A stretch of 64,000 bases of DNA, taken from Candidatus Aminicenantota bacterium. Its GTDB lineage: Bacteria > Acidobacteriota > Aminicenantia > Aminicenantales > Aminicenantaceae. Made by a program: the position numbers and the translations under genes. The notes beneath the pieces are model-generated. The model saw only the letters and a program-made list of their open reading frames with translations. It made no database searches and was not told where the DNA came from. Positions 8,350 through 15,516 of this stretch are shown here, piece after piece. Numbering within the stretch: the first letter of the stretch is position 1; each line of letters opens with the position of its first letter. The DNA lies in NCBI GenBank assembly GCA_016927475.1, contig JAFGMO010000044.1, positions 1 through 64,000 on the forward strand, read 5' to 3'.

Positions 8350-8636
8350 GCCCCGCTAATGATAAAAAAAAATGTCCCTACTGCTCGGAAATGATCCAAA
8401 AAGACGCCATCAAGTGCCGCTACTGCGGAAGCTGGCTCGATCGAAAACATTACCTCGAAAGCTGGAAACGGACGCGGGAAAAACGCATGCTCCTCGGCAT
8501 CTGCGCCGGATTGGCCAAGCAGTTCGATATCAACGTCACCCTCATCCGTCTGGCATTCATTCTGGCATTCATCCTAGGCGGTTGGGGACTTATCGTCTAC
8601 CTCGTCCTCTGGATTCTCATGCCCCTTGAAGATTGA
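8346..8636 (+). CDS. Zinc-ribbon plus PspC-domain membrane protein (second copy)
   Basis: 96 residues with the same plan as the first gene of this operon: a four-cysteine ribbon (CPYCSEMIQ, CRYCGSWL), then PspC (RMLLGICAGLAKQFDINVTL, LAFILAFILGGWGLIVYLVL). The match to the PspC consensus is better than in the first copy. It overlaps the anti-sigma gene by 4 bp. Two PspC proteins flanking a sigma/anti-sigma pair suggest an envelope-stress module that senses and answers at the membrane. Confidence 0.85.
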   Translation: MSPANDKKKCPYCSEMIQKDAIKCRYCGSWLDRKHYLESWKRTREKRMLLGICAGLAKQFDINVTLIRLAFILAFILGGWGLIVYLVLWILMPLED

Positions 8637-8682
8637 AGGGGATTACCGGGATACATCACTTATTGTCATTTAGGCTGTATTA

Positions 8683-8860
8683 TTCATGCGCATGCGCATC
8701 GACAAATATTATTCGTTTTTATTTTCTAGGCAATAATGCATAATGTTTCCTTTCTGTCATCACCCGGTTTATCCGGATGATCTAGGCAGGATAAATGATA
8801 CTGGGGAAGGAACTAAATATGGAAAAAAAGGATATGGATACCCCGGATGAACCGGGGTAT
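8683..8860. repeat. Intergenic palindromic repeat cluster (family copy A)
   Basis: The 274-bp gap between 8636 and 8911 has no gene. It holds TTCATGCGCATGCGCA (8683-8698), TTATTTTCTAGGCAATAAT (about 8718-8736), a hairpin TCACCCGG-TTTAT-CCGGATGA (8759-8780), and a perfect 9-bp hairpin ATACCCCGG-ATGAA-CCGGGGTAT (8838-8860). The same parts recur near 49690-49830 in opposite orientation, and the hairpins recur near 56050-56131. Confidence 0.7.
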
Positions 8861-8910
8861 GACAAAATGGGTGTCGGCCAAATTTATTAATAATACAGGT
8901 TAATTATTTT

Positions 8911-9549
8911 TCACTCCATCTTAAGGCAGGCGGTCAGGCGGAAGAGCCCGGCGTAAACCAGCAAAACAACGGCCGCGGCGGGGATTGCCTGAAAGCCGGT
9001 CATCTTATCGATAACAAAAGCAGCGATTTCCTTGGGGCCGATATCAAAAACCTTAAGAAGCAGCATGGGCACAAAACCCAAAAACACAAAAAACGTCAGA
9101 AAGATGATGAGAAACCGGGTATACCCCAGGCCAAATATTCCCAACAACACCAACCCGGCCATGATTAAGCCGCCTAAACCGCAGCATAACAAAAAAGCCC
9201 GGGATAGGGACAGACGCCCGGGATCCCCTCCGACCAAAGAAAAAAATCCGATAAGACATGCGGCAAAGAGGACATCGACGGCCAGGATGAGAACGAACCT
9301 GGCTCCTGTGATCTCCAGTCTGGTTAAGGGAAGCGAAGCCAGAAAATCGTAACCTTTGTTCTTTTCCTCGTACTGCTCCCTGATGATGATGGTGACCACC
9401 GGCAGGGTAAAAATCATCATGCCGCCGATAATTATCGTGGTTTTCGTCAGGGAAATTCCGGAAAGAATAAAAATTCCCGTCACGAACAGGGCCACCATCA
9501 GGAACACACCCCCGGCCGTTTTGGCCGTATTCTTCAAAATCAGCCACAT
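8911..9549 (-). CDS. ABC-2 type permease, third membrane subunit of the operon
   Basis: 212 residues with about six hydrophobic segments and the ABC-2 pattern of a short cytosolic start (MWLILKNTAKTAGG) followed by helices. A charged EEKNKGYDFLASLPLTR segment near 62-80 resembles the other two permeases here (EQVENKNRGYHLLAELP and EQTESKDNGYAFLKTIP), so the three are paralogues. It overlaps the ATPase gene by 10 bp and has a GGAAGGAG site. It is last in the operon. The transported substrate cannot be told from sequence. Confidence 0.75.
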   Translation of the reverse strand: MWLILKNTAKTAGGVFLMVALFVTGIFILSGISLTKTTIIIGGMMIFTLPVVTIIIREQYEEKNKGYDFLASLPLTRLEITGARFVLILAVDVLFAACLIGFFSLVGGDPGRLSLSRAFLLCCGLGGLIMAGLVLLGIFGLGYTRFLIIFLTFFVFLGFVPMLLLKVFDIGPKEIAAFVIDKMTGFQAIPAAAVVLLVYAGLFRLTACLKME

Positions 9550-10430
9550 GATTTTTCTCCTTCCACCAGAGCGATAAGGATATCGTCGAGATCGACGTTC
9601 TCGACTTTAACGTCGCCATCCAAGACGGGCTTTTCGAACTTCTGCTTGAGCTCTTGAAATTTGTTCGTTATCCCGGACAAACTGAAGGCATGCTCCTTGC
9701 GGGAAAAGAGGGAGGCAGTTGTGTCCTTATCTAACGCTCCCCTTTTGTAGTGGATCTTTTTCCAATCCGCGTTAATATCATCTTTAAGCCGGGAAAGGAC
9801 AACCCGGCCTTCGACCAAAAACGCGATCCGGTCGGCCAGACGGCTGATGTCGTCGGTAATATGGGAAGATATAAGAACCGACCGCTCATGCTCCCGGCTT
9901 TCCGCAAGAAGGAGTTCGAGAACCTCCCGGCGGATGATGGGATCCAAACCGGCCGTCGGCTCATCAAGGATGTAAAACTCCGCATCATGCGATAAGGCCA
10001 GGGCCAATGCCAGCTTGACCTTCATCCCCTTGGACAGCTCCTGAATTTTTTTGGAACGGCTGATGGCAAAACGATCCAGAAGTTCCTGAAAGCGGTTCGT
10101 ATCCCACTTCCTGAAAAAACCGGAGACGTACTTTCCCGTCCAGTCGACGGTTTTATCTCCGTAAAATGCAGGTTCTTCCCCCACATATCCCACCCGTTGT
10201 TTGATTTCCTTTTCATCCTTTCGCGGGTTCAGCCCTAATACACGCACTTCTCCCCCGCTGCGGCGGATCATATTCATCAATATTTTAACCGTGGTTGTTT
10301 TTCCGGCTCCGTTGGGACCGATGAGTCCCAGTATACTTCCCCGCTCAAGACAGAGAGACTCGATATTCAGCCTGAACTCCCGGTACTTTTTTTCAAGATG
10401 CTGAAGGCTAAGAACAGGTTGTGTTTCCAT
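9540..10430 (-). CDS. ABC transporter ATP-binding protein (second of two)
   Basis: 296 residues. Walker A is GPNGAGKTTTVK, the signature region is LSKGMKVKLALALALSHD, Walker B is FYILDEPTAGLD, and the switch His follows in ISSHITDD. The C-terminal 80 residues are the extension usual for YtrB/EcsA-type and drug-export ATPases. It is strongly similar to the ATPase encoded at 11776-12648, so the operon carries two such subunits. The two could form a heterodimer or two separate exporters. Related operons regulated by YtrA-type GntR proteins answer cell-wall antibiotics in Gram-positives; that role here is inference. Confidence 0.85.
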   Translation of the reverse strand: METQPVLSLQHLEKKYREFRLNIESLCLERGSILGLIGPNGAGKTTTVKILMNMIRRSGGEVRVLGLNPRKDEKEIKQRVGYVGEEPAFYGDKTVDWTGKYVSGFFRKWDTNRFQELLDRFAISRSKKIQELSKGMKVKLALALALSHDAEFYILDEPTAGLDPIIRREVLELLLAESREHERSVLISSHITDDISRLADRIAFLVEGRVVLSRLKDDINADWKKIHYKRGALDKDTTASLFSRKEHAFSLSGITNKFQELKQKFEKPVLDGDVKVENVDLDDILIALVEGEKSCG

Positions 10431-10436
10431 GGTATT

Positions 10437-11102
10437 TTATCCTTTCGATAATTCCTTATGCGACTCTTTCAAGCGTAGGGCGCAGGGAATTAAAATCAGG
10501 AACACCGCAAAACATAAGAACACGATCCCGGTCGTGGGCAGCCGCGTCAGCCTGAAAATAAGTTCTTCAGAGGACAAATTTTTCCAGACGGACAGGTGAA
10601 GCAGGATGGGCCCGGCGAGAACCAGGACGAGAAAAACAAGGGCAATTTTCTGGAACAGCGAATAACCGAACCTGAAGATCAAAAGGTAAGATCCTCCGCC
10701 GAACAATAGTGTCAAACCTCCAAAAAAAAGAGTGTACTCCCTGGCGTATCCCAGGAAGGCATGTTTGAGGGGACTAAATGCATAAACACCCATCAACCCG
10801 GCCGTAATAATCACCGTGGTGAAAAAAACCCAAAAAAACTTGGCCAAAATGATGGAAATGTTTCTGACCGGGAGCTCGGCCAGCAAATGATATCCACGGT
10901 TTTTGTTTTCCACCTGCTCATGGCCCCAAATAGACGCGATAACAAGCCAAATAACATAGGGGCTTAGAACATACACAAAACCCATATCGTTGGGATTGGG
11001 ATCGTTGATCCGTACGTCATGAATGAAATACAGCAACAAAACAGCAAATGCTGCCAGATAAAAAATAAACATGAACGAGAATTTTTTAACGAGGGTCCAC
11101 AT
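10437..11102 (-). CDS. ABC-2 type permease, second membrane subunit
   Basis: 221 residues, about six transmembrane helices, with the charged EQVENKNRGYHLLAELPVRN loop shared by its paralogues. A good AGAGGAGATT site precedes ATG 11102. It sits 12 bp after the first permease gene and 6 bp before the second ATPase gene. It is probably paired with the ATPase encoded right after it. Confidence 0.75.
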   Translation of the reverse strand: MWTLVKKFSFMFIFYLAAFAVLLLYFIHDVRINDPNPNDMGFVYVLSPYVIWLVIASIWGHEQVENKNRGYHLLAELPVRNISIILAKFFWVFFTTVIITAGLMGVYAFSPLKHAFLGYAREYTLFFGGLTLLFGGGSYLLIFRFGYSLFQKIALVFLVLVLAGPILLHLSVWKNLSSEELIFRLTRLPTTGIVFLCFAVFLILIPCALRLKESHKELSKG

Positions 11103-11114
11103 TTTAATCTCCTC

Positions 11115-11774
11115 TTACCCGTGAATCCGATGCTTCAACCTGACTGCCAGGGGAAAGGAAGCCCAAAAGAGAACCGTACAGGCCAAGGCGGAATAAAACC
11201 ATGGAATTCCCGAAAGACCCCGTACCACTTCTTCCAAAGTCCCGCCTGTTTTCGGAATAACAATTTCCCGGTATAGAATGGGGAAAACGATGATAAAAAC
11301 CCAGAAACCAATAAGAAATTTGTAAACTCGTGAAAAACCAAGGCCAAAAATGACCAGGTAAGCCGGGGCCACCAAAAGAAGGCTGACTCCTCCGATAAGC
11401 GACAGATAGTTGAGGACCAATCCGCCGTAGGGGGTTCCGGGAGACAACCTGGCGTTCTTGATAAACAGAAAAAGGACATTGGCTACAACAGTCAGGAAAG
11501 CCGGCACATATTTTGAAAAGACGATCTGCCGGTCCCGGGCCGGAATCGTTTTCAGAAAAGCGTATCCGTTATCTTTGGATTCCGTCTGCTCATTGACCCA
11601 GACTCCCAAAAAAACGGCCCAGAAAATGAACTGGGCCGTGTAAAAGATATAATTGAGCTCCAGGGGATTTTCCGATTGTAAACGTGATACATGAAGCGGG
11701 ATAAAAATAAGCGCTTGAAAAAGAATGGTCAACAAAAGAAAAAAGAAAGCGTTTTTTTTCAGCAGCGCCCACAT
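11115..11774 (-). CDS. ABC-2 type permease, first membrane subunit
   Basis: 219 residues with about six hydrophobic helices. I start it at ATG 11774, one base after the stop of the ATPase gene, because GGGAG lies upstream at the right distance and MWALLKKNAFFFLL matches the start of the paralogues. A longer frame from 11813 would overlap the ATPase by 38 bp and add no recognisable sequence. The charged loop EQTESKDNGYAFLKTIPARD near residue 58-77 marks it as a paralogue of the other two permeases. Confidence 0.75.
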   Translation of the reverse strand: MWALLKKNAFFFLLLTILFQALIFIPLHVSRLQSENPLELNYIFYTAQFIFWAVFLGVWVNEQTESKDNGYAFLKTIPARDRQIVFSKYVPAFLTVVANVLFLFIKNARLSPGTPYGGLVLNYLSLIGGVSLLLVAPAYLVIFGLGFSRVYKFLIGFWVFIIVFPILYREIVIPKTGGTLEEVVRGLSGIPWFYSALACTVLFWASFPLAVRLKHRIHG

Positions 11775-11775
11775 C

Positions 11776-12648
11776 TTAATGTCTCCCGGCGAGAAAAATG
11801 AGAATATCATCAAGGCCCATATTCTCTACTTTGACCTTCCCTTCGGCTTTGGGGCCGGACAAGGAATCCTGTATTTCCGTGTAACGGCGGGTATAACCCA
11901 CGCTTCCAAACATGTGGTTTTCCACACGTTCCAGTGTAGCCGCCATTGTCGCATCCAGGGCCTTCGGGGTGAAATGAATTTTTTTCCAGTTGGAAAGAAG
12001 GTCATCCTTTGCGGCGAAAAGCTCGATTTTTCCCCTTATCATGAAGGCCACATAATCGGCCGTCCGGGCGATGTCATCCGTTATGTGGGAAGAAATCAGC
12101 ACGGATTTGTTCTGCTCGACGGAATAGTTTTTCAGATAATCCATCACATCTCGGCGGACCACGGGATCGAGACCCGAGGTGGGCTCGTCCAGAATGACAA
12201 AATCAGGTGAATGGGACAACGAAATGGCCAGGGCGAGCTTGACCTTCATGCCCTTGGAATATTTTCTGATCATCTTTTTTGGAGGAAGGCCGAACCTTTC
12301 CAGAAGAGAGAGGTACATGTTGTTATCCCACCCGTCAAAAAAGCGGGAGACAAAACGGCCCGTCCAGCGGGCGCTCCGGATCTGGTAAAAATATTGCTCC
12401 TCTCCGACATACCCGATGATATTTTTGACCTTGATATCTTCAACGGTAGGATCGAGTCCGTTAACCAAAATCCGGCCGCCGTCGGCCTGGATGAGATTCA
12501 TGATGAGCTTGATGGTAGTTGTTTTGCCGGCTCCGTTGGGTCCGATGAGTCCCGTGATATAACCTCTTGGCAAGTCCAGCGAAACATCTTCCAGGACAAA
12601 CTCCTTGTATTCTTTTCGCAAGTTTTTGATCGTGCATATGTTGTCCAT
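11776..12648 (-). CDS. ABC transporter ATP-binding protein (first of two)
   Basis: 290 residues. Walker A is GPNGAGKTTTIK, the signature region is YSKGMKVKLALAISLSHSP, Walker B is FVILDEPTSGLD, and ISSHITDDIA follows. The start is ATG 12648, with AGGAG six bases upstream; a TTG at 12654 is in frame but lies within the spacing of that site. It is the first transporter gene after the GntR regulator and the 27-codon reading frame. The twin ATPase downstream is a close paralogue. Confidence 0.85.
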   Translation of the reverse strand: MDNICTIKNLRKEYKEFVLEDVSLDLPRGYITGLIGPNGAGKTTTIKLIMNLIQADGGRILVNGLDPTVEDIKVKNIIGYVGEEQYFYQIRSARWTGRFVSRFFDGWDNNMYLSLLERFGLPPKKMIRKYSKGMKVKLALAISLSHSPDFVILDEPTSGLDPVVRRDVMDYLKNYSVEQNKSVLISSHITDDIARTADYVAFMIRGKIELFAAKDDLLSNWKKIHFTPKALDATMAATLERVENHMFGSVGYTRRYTEIQDSLSGPKAEGKVKVENMGLDDILIFLAGRH

Positions 12649-12680
12649 TGGCAACTCCTATAAACTTTCGCTCTTTGGCA

Positions 12681-12764
12681 TCAAACAAAAAAGAAAAAAA
12701 CGAAAACCATAAAAACGATGATGAGCATAACCGTTAATCTGGCAAAACCCGCTCTTTTTTTCAT
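12681..12764 (-). CDS. 27-residue membrane peptide translationally coupled to the GntR gene
   Basis: ATG 12764 overlaps the stop of the regulator gene (ATGA) and has GAGGAG about 8 bases upstream. The frame gives 27 codons: a short basic start (MKKRAGFARL) and an almost wholly hydrophobic rest (VMLIIVFMVFVFFFFV), then TGA. It would span the inner membrane once. Its placement between a regulator and its transporter, the coupling and the ribosome site argue for a real gene, but no family was recognised. It may be a small regulatory or assembly subunit of the transporter. Confidence 0.5.
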   Translation of the reverse strand: MKKRAGFARLTVMLIIVFMVFVFFFFV

Positions 12765-13135
12765 TTTTTCGATCTCCTCACTTTCAGGATTCGGATAACA
12801 TCTTCCGTGGTGATGCCGAATTTTTCACCGGCTTTGAGCATCCCTTCGAGATCCTTTTTGATCTCCTCAAGCTTTTCCGAACGCAGCTTTTGCCGGTCAA
12901 CATCCGCGACAAAAGAACCCATTCCCGACCGGGTCAAAATAAATCCTTCGTTTTCGAGGTCTGAATAGGCCCTTTTGATGGTGATTTCGCTGATATTCAA
13001 CTCCCTTGCCATCTCACGAATTGAGGGAATCTTGCTTCCCGGTGCTAAAGATCCGGCGGCGATGGCATCCTTTATCTGATCCGTGACCTGTTTGTACATC
13101 GGGTCCGGATTCGATGTCGATATCACGATGAACAT
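12761..13135 (-). CDS. GntR-family regulator, YtrA subfamily
   Basis: 124 residues from ATG 13135. The N-terminal winged helix-turn-helix runs about residues 10-75 (MYKQVTDQIKDAIAAGSL, KIPSIREMARELNISEITIK, AYSDLENEGFILTRSGMG). A short C-terminal helical tail of about 45 residues follows, which is the YtrA type that lacks a large ligand domain. YtrA regulators usually head ABC operons and repress them. An in-frame GTG at 13171 lies inside the operator and is an unlikely start. The gene heads the ABC operon downstream and has a matching operator just upstream. Confidence 0.85.
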   Translation of the reverse strand: MFIVISTSNPDPMYKQVTDQIKDAIAAGSLAPGSKIPSIREMARELNISEITIKRAYSDLENEGFILTRSGMGSFVADVDRQKLRSEKLEEIKKDLEGMLKAGEKFGITTEDVIRILKVRRSKK

Positions 13136-13151
13136 GTCGTTTTTACTCAAC

Positions 13152-13172
13152 TGTGTATATCCTTTATACACA
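13152..13172. promoter_or_regulatory. GntR/YtrA operator: perfect inverted repeat
   Basis: TGTGTATA-TCCTT-TATACACA is a perfect 8-bp inverted repeat with a 5-bp centre. It lies directly after the -10 box of the regulator's promoter, over the expected transcription start, so a bound protein would block transcription. Position and symmetry point to autoregulation by the GntR protein. Confidence 0.7.
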
Positions 13173-13200
13173 ATATACTCGTTAGACTCGCTCGTGTCAA
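13172..13200 (-). promoter_or_regulatory. Sigma-70-type promoter of the GntR-ABC operon
   Basis: On the reverse strand TTGACA (13200-13195) is followed after exactly 17 bp by TATATT (13177-13172). This is close to the ideal housekeeping promoter. It overlaps the operator by one base. Confidence 0.75.
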
Positions 13201-13302
13201 GCTTTTTTTTAAAAAGGGGGTCGCACCACAGAATGTTACAGAAAATATTAGAGTTAGCTGATTTTCAGGCCCGATTTTAGGCTTTAATCATGGTTTTCTG
13301 GG

Positions 13303-14397
13303 CTAAAAACCGTTCACCTTCAGCGGCCCATCGAGCACCGCCCTAAGATTCTTTAAACCCCGGCGCAACTCGCTGGTCTTCACACCGAAACCCAACCGGA
13401 AAAAATCCGGATGCTCAAAAAAGCTCCCGGGAACGATGCGGGTACCGTGTTCCCGCAACAGGATTTCCGCGACGGTATCCCCCCTTTTGTTTCCCTCCAC
13501 TCTGGGAAAACAGACAACGCCTCCGTCCGGCTCGACATATTCCAGGTTTTTTGCGGAACGGACGAACTCCCGAACCAGGCTAAAATTTCGCTCAATAAGC
13601 TTTCTGTTTGTTTTATGTATCTCTTCCAGCCGGTCAAGCAGCAAATAAGCGAACCTCTCTCCGGAAAAGACGCCTTCTACATAAACGTGGTCGATAATAG
13701 TCCTGATTTTCTCAGCCAGCCGCGAAGGTGCGAAAACCCAGCCGCTGCGCAGCCCGCCCAATCCATAGACTTTGGTCAGGCTCGATGCCGTAATGATATG
13801 ATCCCCCAAAGAAAACATGGTCTTCCCCAGTTCTTCTTCCATGAACTCTAGGTATATCTCATCCACGAACAGAAAAATTTTCTTCGATGCCAACATCTTG
13901 GCTGTTTCTTTCATAACGGCGCGCGGAATGAGGACGCCGGAAGGATTGTGAAGATTCGTCAGCATAACAAGCCGCGTTCTTGCATTCAGCAAAGAGGACA
14001 GGCGATCCGGATTGACGGAAAAACCTTCCTCAAACGTCCTGTCCAGCCGCCTCAGGACAGCCCCGAAAGAACGGGGAACCGCCCGAAGGGACTCATAGGA
14101 AGGTTTTTCGACCACCACCTCATCCCCCGGTTCAAGCAGGGCGGCGCAGACAAAAAAAATAGCCGAGGAAGTTCCCAACGCCGGTACGATGTTGTTTTTA
14201 TCCACGGAGAACCGCCGGGACAACTTCTCGATGAACGGGGCATACCCGTAGGGGTGCGGGCCGTTTACAGCACCCTTCCATTCTTCTAAATAATTCTCCG
14301 AAAGTGGCGGACATTCCATTCCGCTGCGGGCAAGATCTATACTAAACTGTTCCCGGCTTTTCGCCCAGCACAAATACTCAATCTTTTCGAATTTCAT
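13303..14397 (-). CDS. PLP-dependent aminotransferase, class I/II fold
   Basis: 364 residues. Typical marks are PHPYGYAPFIEKL near the start of the large domain, NLHNPSGVLIP for cofactor contact, VDEIYLEF with the Asp that binds the pyridine ring, and SSLTKVYGLGGLRSGW holding the Schiff-base lysine. Length is slightly short for the fold (usual about 390). The substrate cannot be assigned. It stands alone, between the GntR promoter region and the LolA-like gene, and is transcribed in the same direction as the GntR operon but upstream of its promoter. Confidence 0.8.
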   Translation of the reverse strand: MKFEKIEYLCWAKSREQFSIDLARSGMECPPLSENYLEEWKGAVNGPHPYGYAPFIEKLSRRFSVDKNNIVPALGTSSAIFFVCAALLEPGDEVVVEKPSYESLRAVPRSFGAVLRRLDRTFEEGFSVNPDRLSSLLNARTRLVMLTNLHNPSGVLIPRAVMKETAKMLASKKIFLFVDEIYLEFMEEELGKTMFSLGDHIITASSLTKVYGLGGLRSGWVFAPSRLAEKIRTIIDHVYVEGVFSGERFAYLLLDRLEEIHKTNRKLIERNFSLVREFVRSAKNLEYVEPDGGVVCFPRVEGNKRGDTVAEILLREHGTRIVPGSFFEHPDFFRLGFGVKTSELRRGLKNLRAVLDGPLKVNGF

Positions 14398-14641
14398 AAC
14401 ACTCGGAATCCTTCAAGCCGGCATCTTATCAATTCTACGATAATGAGTAAATATAGCTTCTATTAACTCCACCAAACGACAAAACTTTTATCCTCTAAAT
14501 ACGTATATCCGTAAGAGCCTGACAACTTCGTGATGGTTAACTTCAGGATGGCATGATGAGGTTGTTTTATCAAAAAAGAATTGGTAATCTTAAGGGCTCA
14601 TAAAGTATACTTCCATTAGAGTCGAAAAAGGAGGAAAAAGA

Positions 14642-15373
14642 ATGAAAAAAACACTTTCGACCTGTATTCTCGGACTTTTTGTGCTTGGGCTTATCGCCTA
14701 TCCCGCATTCTCCATGGATGCCAAAGAGCTGATCGGCAAAATGCTCGAAGCCCAGGGAGGGAAAAAACTTCTCCAGGGGATAAAAGACAGCACCACAACC
14801 GCCACCATGGATATCATCCAAATGGGTATCTCAGGTGAAGTCACCATGTACTCCAAAGAGCCGAACATGATGCGGATGGACATGGAATTCATGGGCATGT
14901 CCATGACCCAGGCTTTTGACGGCGAGATGGCTTGGACCATCAATCCCCAGACCGGATTGTCCGAAGAAATGCCGGAGAATATGGCTGAATATGCAGAAAA
15001 GGGAGCCTACGGCAACGATGCCTTCTTCAACCCGGAAAAATACGGCATCACCTATTCTTATACCGGCAAAGAAACGATCGACGGCAAGGAATACCATCTT
15101 CTTGAAAGAAAATTCGCCGACGGCTATCTCATGACTTTTTACATCGACGCCAGCACATATCTTCCCTACAAGACAAAGGCCAAGTCCCTGAACCAGATGG
15201 GGATGGAAGTCGATGAAGAAACCGTTCTTGGTGACTACAAAAAAGTAGAGGGAATTTTAACCCCCCATCTCATCACCATCTTTCAGGACGGAGAAGAATT
15301 CGGCACCATCACCGTTACCGACATCAAGTACAATACCGGCCTTTCGGACGATTTTTTCAAAATGGAAAAATAA
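14642..15373 (+). CDS. Periplasmic LolA-like (outer-membrane lipoprotein sorting fold) protein
   Basis: 243 residues with a signal peptide (MKKTLSTCILGLFVLGLIAY, cut near PAFS). The start MDAKELIGKMLEAQGGKKLL and the following strands (ATMDIIQMGISGEVTMYS, EPNMMRMDMEF, ERKFADGYLMTFYIDASTYL) follow the LolA/LppX half-barrel pattern seen in DUF4292-like and MucB-like proteins. It probably binds a lipid or lipoprotein. Whether it is the true LolA of the Lol system (lolC and lolD are at 28.9-30.8 kb) cannot be judged. GGAGGAAAAAG precedes the ATG and a terminator follows. Confidence 0.6.
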   Translation: MKKTLSTCILGLFVLGLIAYPAFSMDAKELIGKMLEAQGGKKLLQGIKDSTTTATMDIIQMGISGEVTMYSKEPNMMRMDMEFMGMSMTQAFDGEMAWTINPQTGLSEEMPENMAEYAEKGAYGNDAFFNPEKYGITYSYTGKETIDGKEYHLLERKFADGYLMTFYIDASTYLPYKTKAKSLNQMGMEVDEETVLGDYKKVEGILTPHLITIFQDGEEFGTITVTDIKYNTGLSDDFFKMEK

Positions 15374-15380
15374 TTTTTTC

Positions 15381-15444
15381 AAGAGGGGCGGCTGCAAGCC
15401 CGGATGCACAAATCATCCGGGTTATCAAACCGCCTCTTTTTTTT
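15381..15444 (+). terminator. Rho-independent terminator after the LolA-like gene
   Basis: AAGAGGGGCGG at 15381-15391 pairs with CCGCCTCTT at 15430-15438 (two-base bulge), followed by a run of T. An inner stem CCCGGATG/CATCCGGG stacks inside. Confidence 0.75.
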
Positions 15445-15516
15445 CTCCCTTTTTTCCGCCATCAAATCCGGCTTGTTCACCAGCCAGCACATTAAACGGC
15501 CGACCTCAGCATAAAT

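Noticed and set aside
13135..13171. GTG start at 13171 for the GntR gene
   Set aside because: It lies inside the operator at the expected transcription start, and no ribosome site could precede it on the mRNA; ATG 13135 fits the family length.
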